A stretch of 64,000 nucleotides of DNA from Parelaphostrongylus tenuis (GCA_019055375.1 JAHQIW010000807.1:186001-250000), one strand, 5' to 3'; shown: positions 14,001-25,160, counted from the stretch's first letter. A program made the numbers and translations. The notes: a model not told the origin generated them from the letters alone.

Positions 14001-17000
14001 GCGTGCGTCATTTAGTCAAGATTCTTTTCAGCGTTTCGAAATAATTTTTAGATATTCCGCTCTTGAATTTCAAAAGGGACTTTCCTCCATCGTTTTAGAG
14101 GTACTGACTTTTTATTTCCATTTCATATTGCCAATAAACCCACCTTGTTCCCAAGAACGGGCATACAACCACGAGTGTGAAACGGAATCTTTTTCTTAAT
14201 CCTACAGCGGTCTATGAAGAGCTTTCCATAAAACAGGCTCAGTTTTAAGATTGCTCAGACTTATGCCATCGAATAAGTACGACAACGTTAGCGAAAACCA
14301 AGTGCAGGCAAGATTTGAGCACATAAAGCACGCTAACGTTTGAACACAACATTTTCTTGGCTGCTACACACTGAGAAAGCCTTTCTATAAAACAAGCCCA
14401 GCGTCAGAACCGCCTTTTCTAAGCATTGAACTAACACTAATATCTAGTGAAAAATTGTGTTTGGAGCGAAAATTAAGCAAACATGAGTGCAAAATACACT
14501 GTACAGTTCAAAGGCGGAACATATATTACTCTTCGTTGCTACAGCGCATTAAGAAGACCTTTCTGTAAACCAACCTAGTGTGACGACCAACATTTTGAGC
14601 CGTTGAATGACTGCTAAAAGTTTAGTAATTGTTTTTGGTACACTTGGTCCTTAAAAGGTTAAATGTTCAATCATTAAGAACAAGTTTGCATTCAATGTTT
14701 GACATCCAATTGAATTTGTCTCCCTCACAAATGTCGTTCAGTGCACATCCAGTTAATTTTCTTTTCTGATCTAGCCTGGGTTCACTTTAGCGTCGTTAAT
14801 CTACCATGCGTGTAATTATCACACTGCATTTCCAACTACTGTTTTTTCTCGCCCTGCGATTAGTATGGCTTTCTATAATAGATGTGTACTATCTATACCG
14901 CTGATTTACGCAAGAAGCTCTCATAAAGAGTGCTCAGTCTGTAGTTTTTTGAAGTTATTTTTTGGAATACTCTATCAAAGTATTTGCAAAATTATTAACC
15001 TCATGTTGGAGTTGATTCGCTCTTTACACATACAAGGGACGCGTGCTACCTTCCGAGGCCGTTGTTTTATGCATTTCAGCTGCGGAAGTCGAACACTTTG
15101 AAGCAACTGTTAAGGGCTGGGATGAGTTCATTGGCGGAATTGAGAAAACTTTGGTAGAGAAAGTCGGTCCGTCGACAGCGAATACTGATAAAGGTACAAA
15201 ATTGTTAACTTTACAGATACACCATCAAAATGTTGGAATTACAGATCCAGATTTGCTTCCTGGGCTTGGAATCGAAAACAAGACTATCTCACATTACGTG
15301 AAGGGAAGCGTGTTCGACATGATATTGGTCGTGAGTTGTCAGGTAATCATAAGTTTCTTGGGAGACGTCGACAAGTTCGTGACAAAACTAAGCACCGTAT
15401 GTCGTATTTTACTCGTTTCTAGGTCGTTCACTTCATGCCGTATGACGAGTTATATTATGGAGCTTTACAACAAAATCGCAGAATTTCGTAAATTAGGTTG
15501 CGATGTATGTCTACTGGCTAGGGGACCACCAGTGGGTGCTAGAGGTGGGATGATATGTGTAATTCATAGTTTACGGCTTTTTCTTTTTGAATTTTATTCT
15601 TCATTTTAGTTTTTTCTCTAACTATTCAATCAATGTCGAGATTATCACATAGTGGATCCTGGGAGTTGCTACTTTTTTTTAAAATTTATTTGATACGTAT
15701 AGTGTGCAATTTTTCTATTGAATGCGTTTCGGTCCTATGACCATAAGTTCTAACTCATAGCTACTGAATGCCATTGGAACATCTTCCCAATGCTGACTGT
15801 TATAACGCCGCTCGTTCATGTCGAAGGCCAAAACTACTCATTTTAGTTACAAGCAAGCTCGTGTTCATTTTCTGGGTAGAAAGATGATATGAAAACCGCT
15901 TTCACAGGCTTGCTGAATGATTCGTTCGATAGCTGGTGCTCGTTTGTCAGAGGTGCTTCTCACTGATGAGAAGATATTCATCGTCTAATAACTCCACAAT
16001 GACCACATCGACGTCAATTTCTCAAGACGGGTCAGCAAAAATAGCAAAAACCATGGGCCGCAGACATTTTCCGACCTCTGTGATGGTCTGGGCTGGGATT
16101 TGCGACATAGGAATGACGCCGTTGGTCTATCAACAGAAATGTCAAAATCAGCGCTGCCACCCATCAGCAGCAAGTTTGATGGGGCGTACTGAAGGCTTCT
16201 AGTACTCAACACTTTGGCACCGCCGGATTCACGCTTTATCAGGACTGGGCTTCTGGTGCAATCGGCCTGTTCAGTGGTTGCCATTTGTCAAGAGCTGTTG
16301 TCAGGCTTTTGGGGCGAGGTATTGGCCATCACACTCGCCGGATTTCAACTCAATGAATTGCATTGTGTGGTCCATACTGGAGGAACAAGTTCCGGCTACT
16401 CGCTACACTACCGTATAAGCGCTTAAAACAGCTCTGACACGCGCTTAGGACGAAATTACGTTGGAAACGTATGCGAGCATTGTTGGAAATGTTCGCAAGC
16501 GACTTCGTAAATGTGTAAAGGCCAAAGGAGCCGATTTTCGAGATGTGTTACAAACTCTTTCGTTTATTGCTATGGTTGTTGATCTAATAAACAAAAAACA
16601 CTTTCTTTTACTGTTAGAATATCTGAAAATATGTCAGATTTTTTCTCGCACCCTGTATTCTTCTACACCCACAAACATAATGATATATTAATAAGTCTGC
16701 AGTTCATGGAGAACAAGTGCTCTTTTCAACAACAGTGTCCTGACACATTGCAATGAAGTTTATCGTCACCCTAAACCCACAGTCAGTTTTTTGATCATTA
16801 AAAATTATTAGTAATCGAAAGTGGACGCGGTCAATAGCTTTGCTGACTTGAGCGTGACCAAAAACTACACAATAATCACTGGAATTGCAGTATTTTTATG
16901 TTTACCTAATTTTTTGAAATTATTCTCTACCGTCAACAATGACATCGGTTTCCTAATGGCATACCTCGTTGATTTTACTAAATCGTAGCCTTTCATTTCA

Positions 17001-18458
17001 ATCAGAAATTTAGGTGGATCGTATATCAAATTGATTGGTGTGCCATTCCGAAAATTATATGATGATAATGAAGCTATGTCTGAATTAAAATGCCACCGAC
17101 GTTCGGCATTGGATCTTGTTGGATGGAATGCTTTACTTCAGGTGAGCAGACGAGGCTATAATTTTTTTTTACTTTGTATAGTTTAGTACCCAATATGTGT
17201 GGTGACTGATATGTGCAGTTTTGATGTTGTAGCTGGTGGAAGCATCATTCGTCAACGAACCACGACCACTTTCATCGTCGTCTTGGAGGACATCCAAGTG
17301 TGCTAACGAAGATCAAGATTGCTTTATCACTCTGAAGGTACTTTGATTTGCTGCTGACTCATCCGTCTTAGTTTTTCCAGTGCAAAAGAGTTTGCGGTAA
17401 ATACTCAAGTTGCATCCTTATTTTAGCCAAAATACTAGGTTTTAGTTTTTCCTATAGCAGCAGAATTCGTTAGTTCATTGGAGTAATACTTGAATATCAT
17501 AAATTCACAACAATGTGTATCGATTTTGATGCAAACTCCAATAGCGCTATGATTTCGATCTTTCAACGTGGAGCGGGACATTTATTTCGTTATTTCCCTG
17601 CAATGAAGCCCTGACTTTCTAGCTATCACAAATCCTTTTTTGTTCATACGAAGCTATTCATATCTTAATGTCTCCCAGTAGGACATAATGAAGCCCCCTT
17701 GGCGAGTTGTCACTGTAGACGCTTTGCAACCGAACATTTTTTTTTCCAATATTTTTCTGCTAATAATTTCAAGAACCATGTGTAGGTTAGTGATTAGTGA
17801 AGTGAAAGAAAAGATAGTCCATCAGACGTCCTGGGCAGAGCAAACCTTCCATTCCTTACGCGGTCGGAATTTTTCTCAGATTTGTCTTGGGAGATAGTGG
17901 CATGATACATAGTTCCGCGATGCACTGAGATGCTTAGATAATGCTTGATGAAACCAAATGCGTCACGCATTTTTTAAGGAATGATCAAACCAAATTCCCT
18001 ATCCTTTTAACCTTTTTAACTTCATTGGAAAAAAGAGTAAAGAAGTATTTGCAAGGAACGTAAATGCCGTTTGAGAGTGATACAGCAGAGTGGAAGTTTG
18101 TAATATTCTCAAGTGTAAAACTTCTATCATCACGTATTTGTCAAGGGAGGAACAATCTTGGTCGATCAATCGGGCACGGTACTTTATAAGTATATCGAGG
18201 AGGAGGACGTTCCATGGCCACAAGTAGATACTATTTTAGACCAGGTAATTCATTCCTTATGCTCTACAATATTTCTTTTCTGTTTGCTTACTATTTTTTC
18301 AAAACAAGGTCATCAGATAGCCGGGCCATATTAAAATATTACAGGTTAAAAAGCTCAGTTCGTCAAATCCTCCCAAAGCTTATAGTAAAACCAAAGTGGA
18401 TTCAGAGATATCAGCCAAAGAAAAGGAGCCGGGAAAGCCGTGTTGTGCTATATTGTGA
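2630..18458 (+). CDS. Peroxiredoxin-like (PRXL2/FAM213-type) protein with C-terminal CaaX box; multi-exon, 5' end not found
   Basis: Exons inferred from splice sites and phase: 2630-2746, 9388-9556, 15080-15544, 17014-17141, 17233-17337, 18146-18244 and 18345-18458 (stop TGA). Every junction keeps one open frame, including phase-1 joins at 9556/15080 (codon GCT) and 15544/17014 (codon GGT). The segment from exon 3 on resembles thioredoxin-fold PRXL2/AhpC-TSA-like proteins: a strand leading into RSFTSCRM (one cysteine where relatives often have CxxC), a helix, then GCDVCLLARG, FRKLYDD, RSALDLVGWNALL, and near the end GGTILVDQSGTVLYKYIEEE. The first ~95 residues, and the part before the fold, are unrecognised. 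The protein ends CCAIL, so its last four residues are CAIL, a CaaX motif with Leu favouring geranylgeranylation, preceded by another Cys. I infer a membrane-anchored redox-type protein. The family name is from memory of motifs, not a search; introns of 6.6 and 5.5 kb may hide further exons. Confidence 0.6.
3120..3215 (-). repeat. tRNA-like repeat, family C, decayed
   Basis: Reverse strand shows GTGTAGCGGTAGCACGCCAT, an A-box-like head, but a poor B box. Confidence 0.35.
3595..3700 (-). repeat. tRNA-like repeat, family C
   Basis: Reverse strand: GTGAGGCAGTGGCACGCGC (A-box-like) and GAGTTCAACTCCC (B-box-like). Its further end matches the 25.1-kb copy (TATCACTCT block). Confidence 0.5.
5607..5663 (-). 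ncRNA. Hammerhead ribozyme motif (family 1), complete core
   Basis: Minus strand: CTGATGA, stem II GTC/GAC with loop TGTAAG, GAAA, stem III as the loop-free palindrome ACACGTGT, then the cleavage triplet GTC. Flanking strands (CTGCCCGGA and TCGGGCTG) pair as stem I with one bulged G. All core nucleotides of a hammerhead are present. The short palindromic stem III resembles the minimal hammerheads reported from Penelope-like elements, thought to work best as dimers. The surrounding ~100 bp is repeated at 59.2 kb. Confidence 0.65.
5975..7400 (+). repeat. Dispersed ~170-bp repeat units
   Basis: Units at about 5975-6140, 6475-6680 and 7190-7390 share GAAAGCCTTTCTATAAAACA-like, then CTATCGAATGACTACTAACA-like, then AACACGAGTGCAAAA-like blocks in fixed order. 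Confidence 0.5.
7973..8045. repeat. TA/TG microsatellite
   Basis: (TA)n interrupted by CA/CG steps, next to SINE family A. Confidence 0.8.
8085..8375 (-). repeat. tRNA-derived SINE, family A
   Basis: Reverse strand starts with an A-box-like TGGCGCAGTGCTTAG and a degenerate B box, then ~200 bp shared with copies at 40.2 and 58.9 kb (blocks GCCATCCATTTTTCC, GACTCGGTTCAGCGGGAGG). Flanked by TA/TG microsatellite. Confidence 0.7.
8659..9051 (+). CDS. Unassigned open frame with clustered cysteines
   Basis: A 130-codon frame inside the large intron 1 of the peroxiredoxin-like gene. It contains CLPWCDRLYEEC, a C-x3-C-x6-C spacing reminiscent of cysteine-rich folate-receptor or Frizzled-type extracellular domains, then W- and P-rich residues. 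A possible donor (GAG followed by GTATCAGT) occurs at about 8938, so only the part before it may be coding. No flanking exon could be joined. It may be an exon of another gene, a retained pseudo-exon or chance. Function unknown. Confidence 0.2.
   Translation: MLLRMDSLLLSANLVYTLLCLQRPVRICLPWCDRLYEECILYSAFVTSLQSSGWDVLEKVQEWSPLNKLHMYPNTNLQVVHAWSQPPRCELREVSVKQDKYCEINLPYSPSALRGSDKYILKECLEGFTF
9557..15079 (+). other. Intron 2 of the peroxiredoxin-like gene, as modelled
   Basis: AT-rich sequence with no recognisable exon. Units of the dispersed ~170-bp repeat occur at about 10735-10850, 13210-13310 and, in near-tandem, 14200-14660. The open frames here (for example near 10.5 and 12.8 kb) show no protein-like features. 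Confidence 0.35.
14200..14660 (+). repeat. Near-tandem array of the ~170-bp repeat
   Basis: Three consecutive units begin with CTACAGCGGTCTATGAAGAG-like sequence at about 14203, 14364 and 14540, each with a TAAAACAAGCCCAG-like block and a TTGAATGACTGCTAAAAG-like block. Spacing is about 160-176 bp. Confidence 0.6.
15880..16660 (+). mobile_element. Decayed Tc1-like DNA transposon
   Basis: Broken transposase frames in order: TDEKIFIV near 15967, then VMVWAGICDIGMTPLVY near 16083, then a fragment around 16350 reading like the SPDFN..D..VWS region of Tc1 transposases, and a C-terminal helix near 16460-16560. Stops and shifts are frequent. The same family occurs inverted at 57640-58690. It sits in the 15545-17013 intron of the peroxiredoxin-like gene, on the gene's strand. 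Terminal inverted repeats were not identified. Confidence 0.75.
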
Positions 18459-18519
18459 AATGATTACTACTTCAGAGTAGAATTTCTGTACACATGATGA
18501 TAACGATGTAGGCGAAACC

Positions 18520-18525
18520 AATAAA
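18520..18525 (+). terminator. Poly(A) signal AATAAA
   Basis: AATAAA lies 62 bases after the stop codon of the peroxiredoxin-like gene, a usual nematode 3'UTR distance, and supports the proposed last exon. Confidence 0.5.
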
Positions 18526-19039
18526 TATTCTCAAAAGGCTTTCTCTATTAATCATTGCAGAGTGTAGTCACGATTGATAGCACGACAGCTTTGACAATCC
18601 AAACAATTTCGAGGCTTTAAGTCTTCTTAGAAATTTCGAAGCTTTCCACTCGTGTAAGGACTGTATGATTTGATGTTTTTTGTGACGATTATCATCATTT
18701 GACTTGCAAAGCAGGCCTACGTAGTAGATCATAAAACATAAGGATCACCACTCTTTGGAAACAGTGATCTTCCTTGAAAGTGTTTTTGATGAAAAGAAGC
18801 AATGAGTAGCTTATCGGAAAATCTAACAGTATAGGCTTGCTCTAGTTACCAACAATCAGGGTGTTAATTCAATCCTCCTTTCAAACGCTCTCTTACATTT
18901 GTTTGGGAACGCGTAGGTTCGGCAATTTTTGAAATCACAAAGAAATTTAACTCATCCAGTATCCTACGACATTCATGAAAAGGTTGGAACTCTCAGGCTG
19001 TAGTCGCAATTTTTTTGGGCACTTTATTGGTCCGTCTTT

Positions 19040-19223
19040 ATAGCGTTTTTTCGTTGTGCTGATCCCAGACTTCTATCATTCGCAGTCGTCTTTTCGTCTT
19101 TTTCTTGAACGTCGTAAGATACTGGCTGGGCACGCCTCCTTGCCATCTCGAGGATACTTGGCTTTGACGCTCCAGGGGGCGTTTATTATTAACTGCGGAA
19201 ATGTGTCGGGGGAATGGGAAGGT

Positions 19224-19266
<43 letters not shown>

Positions 19267-19330
19267 GGGGGGAGATTTAACCCACGCATGCCGCGATGAG
19301 CATCACAACCACTCGGCCACAACGCCCCTT
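19040..19330 (-). repeat. SINE family B with expanded G tract
   Basis: Reverse strand: GTGGCCGAGTGGTTGTGATG head (tRNA-Leu/Ser-like A box), GGGTTAAATC (B-box-like), then a C tract, then the family body with CTCGAGATGGCAAGGAGGCG and a tail like AAAAGACGAAAAGACGACTG. Confidence 0.65.
19224..19265 (+). repeat. Run of 42 G
   Basis: An uninterrupted G homopolymer, followed by A and six more G. It lies at the position of the short C-rich tract in other SINE family B copies (for example 29438-29455 on the opposite strand). Confidence 0.9.
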
Positions 19331-21539
19331 CAGTCGCAACAGCATGCAAAAATATTTGAAGATCTTTGGGATGATCAATGAGACGAGATGAACTGAATGC
19401 TAGAAGTGTTGGGATCAGCACGGTTAGACGTGATATATTTTGTCAAACAAAGGCCCATTATCAGTTCGATAATCCAACTAATAGATAAATCCGAGCTGCA
19501 ATAACTGCTCAACAGCCAGCAGTGCACACCAAGCACAATTAAATGGCGATAGACCAAGAACTTGCAGTTTTTTGGGGACAAGCTATCTTCTGTGTTTCGG
19601 TCACATTGCTTTGTTTTTCTCTATGCTGTGTCGAATCAATAGTCGGGTAACGTTCTATAAGTCGATTTGGCTAAAACTCACAATCTTGTGACTAGGAATA
19701 ATGGAATAATATCCACAGTCGCCGTAATAAGCAGTGCCTACGTGACCAGAGGAAGCTTTATACGCTTCTATATTTATCTCTAATTAACATCTATCCAAAA
19801 ATAGTACACATAACCTGTATGACGGAAGAATGCCATTCCTCTGCGTTATCTTGGTTAAGCTGGGCCCATTGAGCATATACGATGTGTGATAAAGAAGAAT
19901 ATAGATTCTTTTGATATCTTGTTGGGAAATAACTGAAAAAAGCTGAAAGGTTAAATTCGCGTTTATACCTTCACAGGAAATAAAGTGTGCAAAATGTTTA
20001 TTAATGCCTGACGTCTCGATTTTCTAAGTCGATGTATCAATGGTGTACAACCACACTAAACTGTTCTGTTTCACTAAACCCAATCACGGATCCATTCTCC
20101 TTTCTTTGCCTCGTAACGATAATTGTGACTGATGAATAATCCATTTCTGGGGCCGATTTGATATGTGAGTGAGTCGTCAAGCCAAGATATACAGGGCATA
20201 AGAATCGGATGTTCAAATGCCATGTTTGCCTGAAAACATTGCTCGGTTCTCAAGTCAAGAAGCAGTCTAGTAAAGTGCTAAGGTGTCTATTGATTTGGAA
20301 CTTTTGATTTTCTAGTCAAGTCACATGATTGGCATAGTAGATTGTATGACACTCTGACCTTTCCATCTTTTTGGAAAAGCGAGACTGCGGCGGAAATGTT
20401 GGCCACTTTTGTACTGAATAAATCTTACTCTTAACAACCTCGAATTCGCTAATCAAGAAAACGTTGAATCAGTTGATCAATGCTAAAGTTAATAAAAAAT
20501 GGTATTGGATACGATTTGCTCATTACATATAGCGCACTGCATACAGCTTTTTTCCGAAACCGCTTCGACTGAGGAATTGTGAAGATGCTCAATTTTCTCC
20601 TGTTCAATCGAGGAAGCTCCATATGTGCAAAGCAAGAATTATAACCATTGTGAACAATTTACTCGACCTAGTGTCTTATCAATTGGAGAACGCTCCCTGT
20701 TAAGTGCATCGCCTTTTTTCACAGCAATAAGCCTGACAATCTGCTCAAAGTTGAAATAGTATCACATGTGTTCAACGTGTTTCTCGCACTTGTAATTGAC
20801 AAAAAAGCTTTGGGTGAGTCTCCCGAGTTTGTTGTTATTGTACAAAGTATTAAGATATATCGACCAGTGTGCGTTATGAATCTGCGCCCTACATAGTGTA
20901 TTTTCTGGAGCACTACAATTTAGCGAACCCGTCGCTCTAAAACAAATTTGTTCCAGTATTAACACTTTACACTTTGAGACATACAAATTGATAGTGGTTG
21001 CATTTCGCCGCTTTTACAACTCATGAAATTCTTGGCCATGACCAAACTCATGTAGGCAGAAAAGAGCTTCATACATCTGCCCCTGGTGTTGATCTGTTTG
21101 AACGGGATGATAATTTGATAACTTATAATAGCTGACAAACATCCCCAATTTTTGACCACTCAAACGATCATGGGAACTCTGCAAAACTTGCTTTGTCTAA
21201 TGATCGGACCCAAGAAGATGTGACTTGAAAGCCTAAACTGAACTATGAAACTATGAACAACCTTTATCAATTGTGATTTATATCTGACGGTATTTGATCA
21301 AATAAGTCAGTAAAATTTTATCCTCTCTAGTAAATGTAACTTCTCACTACTTTTGTTGTTTGTCATAATACGCCTCTTTCCGAACAACATTAGTCACAAG
21401 TAATTCGTAAATGACAGTTAGCGATTTCAAGGAATAGATGCCAATTGACTCTAGAATTATTGTCATTGGGGACCGAAGGTTCTTTGAATACCTTAGATTT
21501 TCAGAGTCTTCACTACTTTTTCGCAGTGTTACGATGTTT

Positions 21540-21660
21540 CGTATACAGTGGTGAGAGAATTGAGTGGTGAGCAAAGAACCCGCATTTCATCCATAGCTGG
21601 GCGTGAGCTACCACTACACTACAGAGGTACATTCGCACCACCACTCATTCTTCAGCATCT
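21540..21660 (-). repeat. tRNA-like repeat, family C
   Basis: Reverse strand: GTAGTGTAGTGGTAGCTCAC then ATGGATGAAATGCGGGTTC. The adjoining GAGAATTGAGTGGTGAGCAA block recurs at 21.8, 45.87 and (reversed) 60.2 kb. Confidence 0.5.
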
Positions 21661-22422
21661 CTATGTTAGCCGTCAGCCGCCAACCTTTTACAGGTTTGGT
21701 CGGATACGCGATTTTGCTTTATAAACACAGCTGAGCTGACAGGCATTGTGATAAGTAATACTCTAAGTTTCTACTATTCGATGTTTCATATACACGTGAG
21801 AGAATTTAGTGGTGAGCAAATACGACCTCCCGTTTGAGGTCGTATTTTCGCTTTCCACTCAATTCTCTTTGGTCTCTGAATTGTCTGAGATCGGTTCATT
21901 CGTAGCAAATTCTTTTAAAAAAAGTCAATTTAATAAATGGGGACCGACAACTCTTATAAGATTAAATGTTAGTTACTGAGCCCACACGCTAAGTGGACGA
22001 CCTTCCTGGATGACGGGTGAAAGATAGGAAGTTGAATGAAGTATGATACCCGTACTATATGATAGAAAAATTTTAAAAAAAGACTTTGTTCCTTTTCTAG
22101 TGATCAATTTGCGTCTAACCACAATACCTAGGAGTGTTGTGGACTATTTCTCCAATCTACAATTTGAAAGTGCTCCAAAAACATAAAAAATATGACGACA
22201 ACTTGACGATTTAGAAATGCAGCACTATAATGAAATATATCTAAAAGCTAGTGAAGAAATACAACAAAATATGAAAGTTAGTTGTTGTACAGAAGACAGA
22301 GTCATGTTGCATGAATTGATTTCAACTTATGCAGGAAATGTCAGGAAGTTAGGCGTCCCTTGACCGCCAATGAAATTTTATTGATGAGTACTATGTGTGG
22401 GAAAAGTATAGGAAAAACTAAC

Positions 22423-22553
22423 TGATGCTCTTCTGTAGGTCCGAGCATGTAACTCGTATCCACAAAAACTTGATCTATAGCCCACGCGTCCTCCGGCTGA
22501 TTATCAAATCGGATGAAAACGGCGTCAGCTCGCGGAGCACAGTCATGGTAGAG
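22423..22553 (-). CDS. Possible internal exon with a WAID motif
   Basis: On the minus strand an acceptor (TTGTACTACAG) precedes 131 bases open in one frame. They encode YHDCAPRADAVFIRF, then DAWAIDQVFVD, and end at a GTTAGT donor in phase 2. The charged, aromatic composition and the WAID..FV strand resemble the end of jelly-roll repeats in Reelin-type extracellular proteins, but this is a loose likeness. No partner exon was found on either side, so this could be a lone exon of a minus-strand gene or a relic. Confidence 0.35.
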
Positions 22554-22559
22554 CTGTAG

Positions 22560-24370
22560 TACAAGAATTAAGCGAACATTGTACACCATTTGGTATTTAA
22601 AGACATTAGAAACAGTCCAAAAACCTTTTCAAAACACTCATCCAGTGATTTTGCTCCATGTAAATTCCCCTCGACTGAGCCCTGCAGAAATGCTCGAATT
22701 TACAGAGTAGATGACTATGGAAGAGATTAATAAACTTTTGGTTTCTGAATGACATCCTTGGGAAATCCTAAATCTCTATTTGATGCAATTCAGGAATCTT
22801 TAAATAGGTGAACTGTGTTTCTAGAGGGTCTGAGTCGCAGCTCTACAATCTGACCATTGTAGGCGAGAGATACAGAAAAATGAAAGCAATGAGGTAGCTG
22901 CTGGGAATTCGCTCATCATGTGATGTTAGGCACATCTAAATACATTATAAACGATGAAGATATAGATCAAGTAGCAAAGATGCTGGAGATTAGCCAAACT
23001 TTGAAACCGACAGGTTTTCGCACTACAGTATTTGGAAGAATGACGATGTCAGCAGTAGAAATAGGCTTTCCCAAATTTTTTCTGAAATGCACATGTACTT
23101 TCGATCTCCAATAACCATTTCACACAGAACTAATTACACCTTGGCTGACCGTCGCCATGAAAATCGGTTTGATTTAGTAATCAGCTTCGACGCGCTCAAT
23201 CAACCTCTTAACATAGCCATTAAAAGGCTTAAAAATGACATGTGAGGCTAAAAAACAATTTCAACGAGCTGATTAAGAGATGAGTAAGCGAATTATTCTC
23301 TTCGAATGTGAAAAACAATGCCTTTTTTTTATGAGCGTTCAAACGATGAATTTCAATCCGACATTAACCCATTTAGGCCTAATCAGTCAGAGCATTGTAT
23401 TAAAATCTCAAATGAGGCACTAATGAGTAATCGAAAAAAGTAGCTGCGGACTTTTCAAACCAGCTTTCAGTTGTTCGCCTTATAAAAATGAGAAAAGCAC
23501 TAAAAATGCTTCAAAAGGCTGCAAATAATGGCTCTAAAGAGATACAAAATTACCGTGCTCACAGTTTTTATTTCATTTTAAGGAGCTATGGATTAGTTAA
23601 ACATGGTTGCTAAATCTTTTACTACTTCATAAGTAGCCATAATTTCCTGCAGCTCTGTTGTAACACTCAATACTACTGTATTCACTCTATCGAAAATCAA
23701 GCTTTTAGTCTGCTCAGCTCTTTCTCCACTACGATAAATCAACTTATGTTTGACTTTTACGGGATGTTCATTAGTATATCAATTCTCAATGATATCTTAT
23801 GAATTCTAAAAATACTGAAACACGTAAGTGGACTATAACTAATTGAATAGTGGGCAACGAAATTACGAACAATGTTGTTAAAATCAGCAAACTATGTTCT
23901 ATAAAGCTCGCCGTAAACGATCGCATTCCAGTTTCTTTTGAATATTCAAAACGATTTGAATGTATTGTCAACCAAGAGCTAAATTTGTTGTCATAGTCGA
24001 TGGCCGCAAGATGAACAGCGAAGGAGGAGAGAGTGGACGCAGCTGAAAATTTTAGAATTTTCATAAACATTTTTCAGGTCAACAAATAGGAATATCTCAG
24101 TTATGTGTATATTTGGTTTTTTATATGTTAGATTTTGAAATATATAAAGGGCTTAAAAACCTTCTATTTGAGTGTAACGCGATTATACATCTATGTATGA
24201 ACCTGGTATGATTTTAAACTGAGTAAAAAGTTTCGGAAAATTTATCGTCTTTATGTCATTCTCTTTTATTAGTTTTGTATATATATTTATCAGGTCGTTA
24301 ATATATATATATATGTATGTGTTTATATCTATATGTATTTATATGTATATATCAGCTCGTTAATTTCTGC
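22560..24370. other. Gene-poor stretch
   Basis: No supported gene or named repeat apart from a TA/TG-rich microsatellite at the right edge. Short frames at 22920-23114 (+) and 23786-24070 (-) lack splice or family support. Confidence 0.4.
24296..24355. repeat. TA/TG microsatellite
   Basis: (TA)n with TG and TTTA interruptions, directly before a mariner remnant. Confidence 0.75.
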
Positions 24371-24375
24371 TCCGA

Positions 24376-24880
24376 AATGCCTGTTGAGCAGTACGACCTG
24401 CTCGTGGTGGAACTATGAAGGAGTTTTGAATTTTGAGTTGGTTCCAAATGGTCGAGCCAACAATGCCGAGCTCCACTGCAACAGTTGGATCGCGACTACA
24501 ACAAGCTGGTGGAATAGGTAGTATTCAAGATTGGTCCGAGACAAAAGCGCCTTATTTCAGCAGGCATGCTAATCCGCATACGGCCAAGAAAACCGAGAAC
24601 ATTTGAAGCGTTGGATAACGCCGAACTTCTTCCGCACAACGTCTAAAGCCCACACATTGCTGTATCCAACTGTGGCCTTTTCAATCATTGCAACACTTCT
24701 TGAATGGCCTTCGATTTGAATAATATAACGAAGTTAAAGAGGCACGTCAAAAGTTCTTCGATTTAGAGCAGCCGGGATGGTACTTCGAGCAGTTTCCGAA
24801 TCTGTATGATGGCAGAAAGTTGTGGACAGTGGTGGTCTATACTTTGAAGAATAGCTAGCTATTGTTGCTTATGTTTTCAT
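24376..24880 (+). mobile_element. mariner transposon, internally deleted and decayed
   Basis: The N-terminal-like segment PVEQYDLLV runs almost directly into WWNYEGVLNFELVPNGR, the conserved strand of the mariner catalytic core, so the DNA-binding middle is deleted. Downstream, broken frames give HFLNGL-like, EVKEARQKFF and YFEQFPNLYDG segments of the mariner C-terminus. Frameshifts and stops rule out activity. The start resembles that of the 32.8 kb copy. Confidence 0.8.
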
Positions 24881-25044
24881 TTCCGCATAAAAAGGAACTT
24901 TCAAAACATTCTTAGAACTTTATGCTGAAATCTAGGTTTAACTGAAGACTACAAGCTCTCTGAGCATTCGATGAAAGAGAAATTCCTGTGACTATGATTA
25001 CTATAAATCGAAGAGCGCCGAATGATAAACTAAGCATTCGATCT

Positions 25045-25160
25045 CAGACGGGAGTTGAATCCCTAATTCACCGCTATAAAAAGGTTGCTGTAACAACACT
25101 ACCGAGGCGCTTGCTCTCCTATCACTCTTTCTGCGTTATAAAAAGTAGAGACTGTCAAAA
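25045..25160 (-). repeat. tRNA-like repeat, family C
   Basis: Reverse strand has GGGATTCAACTCCCG as B box and a decayed head; the flank matches 3.6-3.7 kb. Confidence 0.45.

Larger units (their letters stand above)
18526..22400. other. Gene-poor stretch
   Basis: No supported gene. It holds a SINE with a 42-G run (19.04-19.33 kb) and a tRNA-like repeat (21.54-21.66 kb), with a related flank repeated at 21.78-21.87 kb. The rest is AT-rich with only short chance frames. Confidence 0.5.

Noticed and set aside
14200..14660. CRISPR-like array
   Set aside because: Unit length ~170 bp without short identical repeats and spacers; this is a eukaryotic genome.
15194..15216. A 23-bp intron (GT..AG) in exon 3 of the peroxiredoxin-like gene
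   Set aside because: Far below known nematode intron sizes, and reading through keeps the frame and a sensible protein.
19038..19421. Open frames with polyproline or polyglycine
   Set aside because: Made by the 42-G run within a SINE.
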